From Streptomyces sp. NBC_01723 (GTDB lineage Bacteria; Actinomycetota; Actinomycetes; Streptomycetales; Streptomycetaceae): a stretch of 64,000 nt of DNA. How positions within the stretch are numbered: the first letter of the stretch is position 1; each line of letters begins with the position of its first letter. Of the stretch, positions 48,424-55,762 are shown piece by piece. The notes beneath the pieces are model-generated. The model had not been told where the DNA came from. It saw only the letters and a list, made by a program, of their open reading frames with translations, and did not search any database. The position numbers and the translations under genes were made by a program. The DNA lies in contig NZ_CP109171.1 of assembly GCF_036246005.1 (NCBI RefSeq), forward strand, positions 3,274,001 through 3,338,000, written 5' to 3'.

Positions 48424-49407
48424 ATGAGCACATCAGAAACTACGCGGCAGGAGACGCGCGGCGCCACGGAACTGACGGCCGCCATGCTGCTGTCGGGCAC
48501 CCTCGGCATCTTCGTCGTCGAGTCCGGCGCCTCCCCGTTCAACGTCGTCTTCTACCGGTGCGTGTTCGGCACCCTCTTCCTCGGCCTCTACTGCCTGGCC
48601 CGCGGCTTCTTCAAGAACCACGGCTTCACCCCGAAGAAGCTCGGCATGGCCGCACTCGGCGGCGTCTTCATCGTCTTCAACTGGGCCTTCCTCTTCGAGT
48701 CCTACAGCACCACGTCCATCTCCGTGGCCACCGTCGTCTACCACACGCAGCCGTTCTTCGTGGTGCTGCTCGGGGCCGTGCTGTTCAAGGACCGCATCAC
48801 CGCGCACAAGGCGGGCTGGCTGGTCGTCGCCTTCCTCGGGCTCATCCTCGTCGCGGGCGTCTCGACCTCGGACCTCTCCGCCGGCAGCGCCTACCTGACC
48901 GGGCTCGGATACGCCCTGCTGGCCGCCCTCTTCTACGGCCTGTCGACGATCATCACCAAGCGCGTGTCCGGAGTGAAGCCCCACCTGGTCGCCCTCGTCC
49001 AGGTCACGCTGGGCATCCCGCTGCTGCTGCCCTTCACCCAACTCGGCCAGAGCGCCGACCTCGGCAGCGGCTGGGCCTGGCTGGTCGGCCTCGGCTTCAT
49101 CCACACCGGCGTCATGTACGTCCTGATGTACTCCTCGTACCAGAAGCTGCCCACGTCGAAGATCGCCGTCCTGGCCTTCGTCTACCCGGCCGCCGCCATG
49201 ATCTGCGACTGGGCCGTCTACGGACACCACGTCACCTGGCTGCAGGCCCTGGGCATCCCGCTCATCGTGGCCGCCTCCCTCGGCGTCAACCTCGGCTGGC
49301 GTCCGGGCCGGCGCTCCGCCCCCGCACCGGCCGCGCCGGCCACCCCGACCGCCCCCACGACCCCGGCGGAGCAGGTCTCGGCCCCCCGCAAGCGCACCAC
49401 CGTCTGA
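48424..49407 (+). CDS. EamA/DMT family exporter
   Basis: A 327-residue membrane protein with ten predicted helices in two EamA repeats (ELTAAMLLSGTLGIFVVESGASPF at the start, GLGYALLAALFYGLSTIITK at the second). Family members export amino acids and related metabolites (RhaT/EamA group). ATG 48424 has AGGAG upstream and begins the conserved N-terminus. As first gene of operon B, it is the natural exporter or self-protection factor for the cluster's product. C-terminal tail is Pro/Ala-rich. Confidence 0.92.
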   Translation: MSTSETTRQETRGATELTAAMLLSGTLGIFVVESGASPFNVVFYRCVFGTLFLGLYCLARGFFKNHGFTPKKLGMAALGGVFIVFNWAFLFESYSTTSISVATVVYHTQPFFVVLLGAVLFKDRITAHKAGWLVVAFLGLILVAGVSTSDLSAGSAYLTGLGYALLAALFYGLSTIITKRVSGVKPHLVALVQVTLGIPLLLPFTQLGQSADLGSGWAWLVGLGFIHTGVMYVLMYSSYQKLPTSKIAVLAFVYPAAAMICDWAVYGHHVTWLQALGIPLIVAASLGVNLGWRPGRRSAPAPAAPATPTAPTTPAEQVSAPRKRTTV

Positions 49408-49458
49408 CCGACGCCCACCGTCCGAGCAGCGCACCACCGTCTGAAGGGACTCCACACC

Positions 49459-50502
49459 ATGCCCCGTGTCACCGATCCCGCCGCACCGCGCATCGCCCTG
49501 GTCGGCGCCACCGGAGTGGTCGGCACCACCCTCCTGCAGCTCATCGAGGAACGCGGCTTCCGCTACCGCGACCTGCACCTGGTCGCCTCGGCCCGCTCGG
49601 CCGGGCGCGAGGTGGCCGTGGAGGGCCGTACCTACCAGGTGCAGGACCTGGACGGCTTCGACTTCTCCCAGGCCGACGTGGCCTTCTTCTCCGCCGGCGC
49701 CCGGGTGAGCACCACCTTCGTACCCAAGGCCGTCGCCCAGGGCACCCTGGTCATCGACAACACCAGCGCCTTCCGGATGGACCCCGACACCCCGCTGGTC
49801 GTCCCCCAGGTCAACGCCCACGTACTCGGCACCCGCCCGGTGAGCGGCGTCATCGCCAACCCGAACTGCTCCACCATCCCGCTGGTGAGACTGCTGGGGC
49901 CGGTCCAGGAGCGCTGGGGCATACGCCAGGCCGTGGTCAGCACCTACCAGGCGGCCTCCGGCGCGGGCTACTCCGGTATCGAGGAACTGCACGCCGGCGC
50001 CCGCACCGTCCTCGAGGACCCCGAGAGCGCCGGGGTGTCCGGGACCTTCACCCCGTCCCTCGCCTTCGACGTGATCCCGAGCATCGACCGCCTCCTGGAC
50101 GACGGCTTCACCTTCGAGGAGCAGAAGATGCTCCAGGAGTCCCGCAAGATCCTCGGACTGCCGCACCTGGACGTCACCACCACCTGCGTGCGCGTCCCGG
50201 TGGTGAACAGCCACTCCGAGGCGGCCTGGATCGAGTGCCACAACCCCGTCGAACGGGACGAACTCGTCGACCTGCTGGCCGGGCAGCCCGAGGTCACCGT
50301 CCACGACCCGAGGACCACGGACTCCTTCCCCACCCCCCGCACCGCGGGCGACCCGAACCGGGTGCACGTCGGCCGGATCCGCGTGGCCGGACACAACCCC
50401 CGCGGATTCTGGTTGTGGATCGTCGCCGACAACGTGCGCATCGGTGCCGCGCTCAACGCCCTGCAGATCGCCGAGGCCCTCACCGAGCGGGGTGCGCTGT
50501 GA
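49459..50502 (+). CDS. Aspartate-semialdehyde dehydrogenase homologue
   Basis: A 347-residue NADPH-dependent enzyme that reduces aspartyl-phosphate to the semialdehyde. NADP loop VGATGVVGTTLL at 15-26, catalytic cysteine in ANPNCSTIP near residue 134, and substrate-binding histidine region RVPVVNSHSEA (usual VxxGHSEA). Secondary copies of asd within clusters usually act on a pathway-specific acyl phosphate; with the glutamate mutase upstream, 3-methylaspartyl phosphate is a candidate substrate. Its stop overlaps the kinase start (GTGA). Confidence 0.92.
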   Translation: MPRVTDPAAPRIALVGATGVVGTTLLQLIEERGFRYRDLHLVASARSAGREVAVEGRTYQVQDLDGFDFSQADVAFFSAGARVSTTFVPKAVAQGTLVIDNTSAFRMDPDTPLVVPQVNAHVLGTRPVSGVIANPNCSTIPLVRLLGPVQERWGIRQAVVSTYQAASGAGYSGIEELHAGARTVLEDPESAGVSGTFTPSLAFDVIPSIDRLLDDGFTFEEQKMLQESRKILGLPHLDVTTTCVRVPVVNSHSEAAWIECHNPVERDELVDLLAGQPEVTVHDPRTTDSFPTPRTAGDPNRVHVGRIRVAGHNPRGFWLWIVADNVRIGAALNALQIAEALTERGAL

Positions 50503-51584
50503 CCACACCCGCCGTCCTGAAGTTCGGGGGCTCCACGTTCCCCGCCCCGCACGCCTACACCGACCTCGCCGAGGCTCTGCGGCAGCGGATCGAGGACGAG
50601 CAGCGGCCCATGGCCGTCGTGGTCAGTGCCATGCCCGGGGACACCGAGAAGCTCCGCACCATGCTGCACGAGGCCAACCCGCAGCCGCAGGAAGCCACGG
50701 TCGCCGGACTCCTCACCCTCGCCGACACCACCAGCGCCCACCTCCTGGCCACCTCCCTGCACCGGGCCGGCGTCACGGCCACCGTGCTCGCCGGCCACCA
50801 GCAGGGCCTCGTCACCGACAGCACGTTCATGTGGGCCAAGGTGGAGCAACTGGACGCCGAACCGCTGCGGCGGGCCCTGGCGGCGCACCAGGTCGTGATC
50901 GTCCCCGGCGGCCAGGCCGCCGACCGGCAGGGCCGCCCGACCTGGCTCGGGAAGAACAGCTCCGACCTGTCGGCCGTGCTCGTCGCGGCGGCGCTCGGCA
51001 CCGAGCGCTGCGAGATCCACTCGGACGTCGACGGCGTCTACAGCGCGGATCCGAACGCGGTCAGCGGCGCCCGCCTGCTGCCCGAGGTGACGCACGACAC
51101 CGCCGCCCTGATGTCGCTGTACGGGGCGAAGGTCCTGCACCGCAGGTCGGTGCGGACCGCCAAGCAGCACGGCATCACCCTGGTCTGCCGGCACAACCGG
51201 GCGCCCTTCCCCTCGGGCACCGTCATCGGCAGCGAGGGCGGCCCCGCCGTCGGCGTCGTCCTCAACACGAAGTCCCAGGTGCTCGCCTACGACACCGCGG
51301 CCCAGGCGGACCTGGCGCACAGCGTCTTCCACACCGAAGGCATCGACACCGTACGGCTCGAGGACGGGCCGCACCTCGTGGTCGTCGGAGGCTACCTGGA
51401 CATCGAGCGCTTCCAGCGCCTCCACGAGCTGCCCGCGGGCCGCGCCCTGGGCATCCCCGTCACCGAGATCACCGGGAGCCGCGCGACCACCCACATCGCC
51501 GACGACCCCGAGCAGGCCCGCCAACTCGCCCAGAAGCTCCACGACGCACTCCCCGGTCCCACCACCGGCATCCGAGCCCTCTGA
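50499..51584 (+). CDS. Aspartate kinase homologue
   Basis: A 361-residue amino-acid kinase, shorter than typical actinobacterial aspartokinase (about 420). The nucleotide motif is KFGGSTF at 8-14 (KFGGTSV in most), the catalytic segment reads GKNSSDLSAVLVAAAL instead of GRGGSDTTA, and IHSDVDGVYSADP is the normal D-G-V-Y substrate block. Only one or one and a half weak ACT-like regions remain at the C-terminus, so feedback control is probably altered. Probably phosphorylates aspartate or 3-methylaspartate for the coupled dehydrogenase. GTG 50499 start from overlap. Confidence 0.9.
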   Translation: MTTPAVLKFGGSTFPAPHAYTDLAEALRQRIEDEQRPMAVVVSAMPGDTEKLRTMLHEANPQPQEATVAGLLTLADTTSAHLLATSLHRAGVTATVLAGHQQGLVTDSTFMWAKVEQLDAEPLRRALAAHQVVIVPGGQAADRQGRPTWLGKNSSDLSAVLVAAALGTERCEIHSDVDGVYSADPNAVSGARLLPEVTHDTAALMSLYGAKVLHRRSVRTAKQHGITLVCRHNRAPFPSGTVIGSEGGPAVGVVLNTKSQVLAYDTAAQADLAHSVFHTEGIDTVRLEDGPHLVVVGGYLDIERFQRLHELPAGRALGIPVTEITGSRATTHIADDPEQARQLAQKLHDALPGPTTGIRAL

Positions 51585-51615
51585 CCAGTCCAGCCCAGCG
51601 AAGGAGCCCGTCACC

Positions 51616-52645
51616 ATGACCACGACCGCCGTCGAGACCAGCACCCGCGCCCCGCAGACCCTGGGGCTCATCGACGTGCCGGACGCCACCCGGGACGCCA
51701 TCGGGCGAGCGCTCGCCGCCGAGCCCGATCCCACCGCGGACATCGACCGCGCCATGGCCCGCTACCACCAGATCTTCGCCACCCTGCCCCTCGGACAGCT
51801 CCAGCAGATCCTCGACTTCGGCCGCCACAACGACGCCCCCGGCGTCGGCTACGTCCGCAACCTCCCCGTCGACGCGGAGCTGCCCCCCCACCCCGGCGAA
51901 CGGCGGCCCGGCCACCGGCAAGCCGAGCTTCGTCGCCGAGGGCGTCCTGCTGGGCCTCTCCGGCCTGCTCGGCGAGCCGGTCGGGTTCCTCACCGAGAAG
52001 AGCGGCAACCTCGTCCACGACGTCATACCCGTCGAGGGCGGCGCGATGACGCAGACCAACCAGGGGTCGACCGTCTTCCTCAACTTCCACAACGACATCG
52101 TCCACGACGCCATCGGCCGCTACGACGTCAGCAACCCCGACTTCCTCGTCCTCAGCTGCCTGCGCGCCGACCACGACGGCATCGCCGCCACCCACTACGC
52201 CGACGCCCGCGACATCGTCCGGGCCCTCGACTCCCGGACCCTCGAACTGCTCCGCAGCCCGCTGTTCCGGCTCAACGCCCCCGGCAGCTACGTGCGTGAC
52301 GTGGCCGGCGGACGCGAGGTCCTCTCCGACCCGGTGGCCATGATCAGCGGCCCGGAGGAGTTCCCGGAGATCTCCTCCTCCGCCAACGGCGTGCGCGCGA
52401 TGACCACAGCCGCCGAGGCGGCCCTGGACCGGCTCCAGGCCGCCTGCCGGGAGACCTCCCACCAGGTCCACCTGCGCCCCGGCGAGGCGCTCCTGATCAA
52501 CAACCGCAAGGGCCTGCACGCCCGCACACCGTTCACCGCCCGCTACGACGGCGCCGACCGCTGGCTCCAGCGGACCTACGTACGGCGCAGCCAGTGGTCC
52601 ATCCGCTACCGCCAGACCCCGGACAGCCGCCGCGTGCACTACTGA
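51616..52645 (+). pseudogene. Clavaminate-synthase-like Fe(II)/2-oxoglutarate oxygenase, frameshifted
   Basis: Two frames join into one oxygenase of about 343 residues. The start (ATG 51616, AAGGAG upstream) encodes FGRHNDAPGVGYVRNLPVD; after a C7 run at 51883-51889 the correct protein continues one base out of phase as ELPPTPANGGP...GVLLGLSG. The second part holds the iron ligands H-N-D in FLNFHNDIVHD and the distal histidine in NRKGLHARTP, and the 2-oxoglutarate arginine in RTYVRR. This is the TauD/VioC/AsnO amino-acid beta-hydroxylase group. Removing one C restores the full protein, so it is either a recent mutation, a phase-variable site or a sequencing error. Confidence 0.85.
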
Positions 52646-52658
52646 ACCGCCCCAACGG

Positions 52659-52690
52659 GGTGGCGGGGCCTGTCGGCGGGCCCCGCCACC
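52659..52690 (+). terminator. Strong hairpin between oxygenase and nitroreductase genes
   Basis: Twelve-bp stem GGTGGCGGGGCC/GGCCCCGCCACC with an 8-base loop, 14 bases after the oxygenase stop and 30 before the next start. It probably attenuates or ends transcription of operon B before the nitroreductase gene. Confidence 0.7.
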
Positions 52691-52719
52691 CCCCGCTCCG
52701 CGTGCAGAGGAGGAACGCC

Positions 52720-53346
52720 ATGGACGTCATGACGGCCGTACTGAGCCGCCGCAGCGAACACCAGCTCACCGAACCGGCCCCGAGCGACGAGGAGTTCGCC
52801 TACCTGCTCCGGGCCGCCGCCACCGCCCCCGACCACGGCCGGCTCCGCCCCTGGCGGTGGATCCTGGTCCGGGGTGAAGGCCGCGCCGCCCTCGGCCGGT
52901 GCTTCGCCGAAGCCTGTCCCCCACCGGACTTCCGGCCGGACCGCACGGCGGCGAAGACCCACCGGGCGCCGCTGCTCGCCACGCTGGTGTTCACACCGGT
53001 GCCCGATCACCGCGTGCCCGAATGGGAGCAGCTGGCCGCCGCCGGCGCCATGGCGGGCTCCCTGGGCCTGCTGCTGCACGCCCGGGGCTTCGGGAGCATC
53101 TGGCGCACCGGCAAGTTCACCGAATCCGCCCAGGTCCATCGCCTGCTCCGGCTCCGGCCGGCCGAACGCCTCCTGGGCTGGCTGTACATCGGCACCCCGG
53201 CAGAGCCTCACCGGCCCAGGCGCCGGGCACCCGACGACGTGACCGGCCGGATCTCCGTCTTCACCCCCGGGCTCACGGCCGGGCGGGTCAGCCCGACGCG
53301 GCCATCTGCTCGTCCTCACGCATCAGCCGCACCGCCTGGTCGATGA
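52720..53346 (+). CDS. Nitroreductase family flavoprotein (YdjA-like)
   Basis: A 208-residue FMN-dependent oxidoreductase fold: DVMTAVLSRRSEHQLTEPAPSDEEF, FMN-binding RAAATAPDHGRLRPWRW, and GAMAGSLGLLLHARGFGSIWRTG match the YdjA branch. GAGGAGG precedes ATG 52720. Length slightly exceeds YdjA (183); the last about 20 residues are Pro/Ser/Arg-rich and overlap the 3' end of the convergent LysR gene by 59 bases, so the tail may be non-essential. It may oxidise or reduce an intermediate of the cluster; inferred from position. Confidence 0.85.
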   Translation: MDVMTAVLSRRSEHQLTEPAPSDEEFAYLLRAAATAPDHGRLRPWRWILVRGEGRAALGRCFAEACPPPDFRPDRTAAKTHRAPLLATLVFTPVPDHRVPEWEQLAAAGAMAGSLGLLLHARGFGSIWRTGKFTESAQVHRLLRLRPAERLLGWLYIGTPAEPHRPRRRAPDDVTGRISVFTPGLTAGRVSPTRPSARPHASAAPPGR

Positions 53347-54190
53347 ACAGCTTCAGCTCCCGCGACAGCCGCCTGCCGCTGCGCCACGCCAACTGCGTGT
53401 GCACGGAGAACGGAATCTCCCAAGACAGCGTTGTCATCTCCCCCTTCTCCAGCTCCTGGGCCACGGTCATCGCGGGAAGCAGCGCGGCACCGAGCCCGGA
53501 CACCACGCCTCTCTTGATCGCTTCTACGGTGCCGAACTCGAGGAACGGCGTGGTCTCCGCGCCCCACAGCACCTCCTCGAACAGGTCGCGGTAGGCGCAG
53601 CCCGCCTCGGTCGCGAGGATCGGGGTCGCCCGAAGGTGGTCGAGCGACACCTCCGGCAGCTGTGCGAGCGGATGTCCGGGTGCGCTGACCAGCGCCAGCG
53701 GCTCCTCGGCCAGCACCACGGTCTCCAGGCCGTGGTGCCGGGTCTCCCGCTCCATGAGGAAGCCGATGTCGAAGCTTCCCTGGCGCAGCGCGTGGCAGGT
53801 CTCCGCACACAGACTCGGCCGGAGCGACAACTGCACCTTGGGGTAACGGTGGTGGAGGAACTCCAGCAGCGGCGGCATCCGGTACGAGGTGATGCTCTCC
53901 ATCGTGCCGACCACCAAGGTGCCCGACGGTCCGTCCTCGCCTGCCACGTCCGCACGCGCGGCCTCGGTCAGGGCGAGGATCTGACCGGCGTACTCCAGCA
54001 GCTTCTCACCGGCGGGCGTCAGCCGGATACGCCCGCCTAATCGGTCGAAGAGCTCCACCCCCAACGAGGTCTCCAACGCGCGGATCTGCGTGGTCACACT
54101 CGACTGCGCATAACTGAGTTCCTTCGCCGCGCGAGTGAAACTCAGCAGTGTCGCGACCTTCTGGAACGTCACCAAGTGGCGAGTCTCCAC
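53288..54190 (-). CDS. LysR-type regulator of the mutase cluster
   Basis: A 300-residue LTTR. N-terminal winged HTH METRHLVTFQKVATLLSFTRAAKELSYAQSSVTTQI; C-terminal periplasmic-binding-type effector domain (SGTLVVGTMESITSYRMPPLL; FDIGFLMERET). GTG 54190 follows AGGGGG. It is divergent from the 67-residue membrane gene, and promoter C with its palindrome lies in the gap. The same palindrome occurs at promoters A and B, so this protein is the likely activator of all three units. The effector may be the product or an amino acid. Confidence 0.93.
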   Translation of the reverse strand: METRHLVTFQKVATLLSFTRAAKELSYAQSSVTTQIRALETSLGVELFDRLGGRIRLTPAGEKLLEYAGQILALTEAARADVAGEDGPSGTLVVGTMESITSYRMPPLLEFLHHRYPKVQLSLRPSLCAETCHALRQGSFDIGFLMERETRHHGLETVVLAEEPLALVSAPGHPLAQLPEVSLDHLRATPILATEAGCAYRDLFEEVLWGAETTPFLEFGTVEAIKRGVVSGLGAALLPAMTVAQELEKGEMTTLSWEIPFSVHTQLAWRSGRRLSRELKLFIDQAVRLMREDEQMAASG

Positions 54191-54333
54191 CGAACCCCCT
54201 TGTGGTCTATACGTTTCGACGAGGAGATCATGCCTCCGTCATGGGCCTCGGCGCAGCACCCCAAAGGGGGCAAAGCTACACGCGGCCAGCAATCACCACC
54301 CAGCGTTATGTGACATCCCTCATGTGCCGAGCT

Positions 54334-54409
54334 ATCGGCACAGCCGATGGCGGCATCGATTTCACTGCCCAGCGGCGCGTGGACCTGGCCATACGCAAGC
54401 TCGTAGCTT
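54334..54409 (+). promoter_or_regulatory. LysR-type operator and promoter C (small membrane gene, next to lysR)
   Basis: Perfect palindrome ATCGGC-ACA-GCCGAT (54334-54348), GGCATCGATTTC block, -35 TGGACC (54380-54385), -10 TAGCTT (54404-54409), 18-base spacer. Centre to -10 is again 63 bases. The start of the small gene lies 31 bases downstream; the lysR start lies 143 bases to the left, so the site can also serve autoregulation. Confidence 0.82.
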
Positions 54410-54440
54410 TTCCGTACGCCCTCCACGTCAGGAGAATGTC

Positions 54441-54644
54441 ATGGACACATCCAACTGGGCCGTCCAGGCCGTCCTCGCCCTCGCCGTCCTCTCCGCCGGA
54501 GCCCTCCCCGCGCTCGTCGGGGCCGCCCGCGCCCGCCGCGACACGGAGCAGGGCAAGGACCGCCGAACCGGCGTCCTGATCACGTTCGACCTCGCCTACG
54601 GCCCGCACGAGGACAGGGTGACCCGCGCAACCACCCACGGCTGA
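54441..54644 (+). CDS. 67-residue membrane peptide of the LysR regulon
   Basis: A 67-residue protein starting MDTSNWAVQAVLALAVLSAG with one transmembrane helix (residues about 6-30) and a basic cytoplasmic tail (ARARRDTEQGKDRRTG). GGAGAA lies directly before ATG 54441. The dedicated promoter C shows it is a real regulated gene. No family is recognised; a helper of the EamA exporter is one possibility. Confidence 0.75.
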   Translation: MDTSNWAVQAVLALAVLSAGALPALVGAARARRDTEQGKDRRTGVLITFDLAYGPHEDRVTRATTHG

Positions 54645-54857
54645 GGCGGCCGGAGAGCCGCGTACGTCGGGAAGGGGCCGTGTCGGGGGGTGTCCGCCCG
54701 CAGCGGTCGGCGCGTCACCGCAGGGCACTTTTGTGGCCGACCGGTTCCGCGCCGTTCCGAGGACGGACACCCCCGAGCGCGCCCCCGGCCCACAGGCCCA
54801 CGCACCGCGCCGCGCGCACCCTCACTCAACCCGCGCAGGCCGCCGCAGGCACCCCGC

Positions 54858-55532
54858 TCAGCCGCCGGAGGTGCTCGCCCGGTCCAGCAACCCCGTCCGG
54901 GCCGCCAGAGCCGCCGCCTCCAGCCGTGAGCCCACCCCCAGCTTCATCAGCACCCGCTGCACATGCGTACGCGCCGTCGACGGTGCTATCCCCATCCCCG
55001 CCGCGATCAGCCGGGTGTCCTCGCCGTCGGCGACCCGGACCAGGACCTCCACCTCCCTCGGCGTGAGCATCTGCAGCAGCCGCGCCCCCTCGTCGTCGGG
55101 CTGCGCCGCCGGATTCAGCAGTTCCCCGAACGCCCCCTGCAACAGCGCCGGCGCCACCGCCGCCTCCCCGGCCCGCGCCTTCATGATCGCCCGTTCCACG
55201 CCCTCTATGCGCTCGTCGTGCCGGACGTACCCCGACGCCCCCGACGCGAACGCCGCCGCGATCCCGCGAGGGCTCGGCACCGGTCCCAGCACCAGCACCG
55301 CCACCTGCGGACGCTCCCGCTTGATCCGCACCACCGGATCGAACATCCCCGCCTCGGCCGGCGTCGCCGTCCCGAGCAGGCACACCTCCGGCGCCCGGCT
55401 GATCACCAGCTCGGCCGCCCCCGCGGCCGGCGCCGTCGCGGCCAGCACACGGTGCCCGCGCAGCTTCAGCGCAGAGGCCAGCGCCTCGGCGAGCAATCGG
55501 TGATCGTCGACCACCATGAGCCGTACTCCCAT
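54858..55532 (-). CDS. LuxR-family regulator with degenerate receiver domain
   Basis: A 224-residue NarL-like protein. The receiver starts normally (LMVVDDHRLL, acidic residues at 9-10), but the phospho-acceptor position is glycine 54 (CLLGTATPAEAG where LLDxxMP is expected) and the conserved lysine is missing (GYVRHDE). The C-terminal HTH (MLTPREVEVLVRVADGEDTRLIAAGMGIAPSTARTHVQRVL) is intact. It should therefore act without phosphorylation, perhaps by ligand or dimer contact. Monocistronic, upstream of the propeller proteins. Confidence 0.9.
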   Translation of the reverse strand: MGVRLMVVDDHRLLAEALASALKLRGHRVLAATAPAAGAAELVISRAPEVCLLGTATPAEAGMFDPVVRIKRERPQVAVLVLGPVPSPRGIAAAFASGASGYVRHDERIEGVERAIMKARAGEAAVAPALLQGAFGELLNPAAQPDDEGARLLQMLTPREVEVLVRVADGEDTRLIAAGMGIAPSTARTHVQRVLMKLGVGSRLEAAALAARTGLLDRASTSGG

Positions 55533-55682
55533 GGAGCAACCCCCCAGTCACCCAGACCCCCGGCATGCCCCCGGAAGCTACACGCTAGCCGGATCCCGCG
55601 CTGCCGCTACCGGCGAGAATCGCCCCCCGATCACCGAATCCCACCCCAATACGCCCCCGCGCAGCGCCCCGCACCCACAAGA

Positions 55683-55717
55683 CGGCCCCGCCCCCGCAGG
55701 AAGCGGGAACGGGGCCG
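55683..55717. terminator. Terminator between the propeller gene and the LuxR gene
   Basis: Stem CGGCCCCG/CGGGGCCG with inner CCCGC/GCGGG pairing around AGGAA. It lies 45 bases after the stop of the leftward propeller gene, which it probably terminates. Confidence 0.7.
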
Positions 55718-55762
55718 AAGGGCAGTCAAGGGCACTCAAGGGCACCGAGAGGCACCGCGGAC

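Noticed and set aside
51616..52299. A separate 227-residue protein from the first oxygenase frame
   Set aside because: After the C7 run the sequence becomes Arg/Pro-rich shadow; the true continuation is in the next frame.
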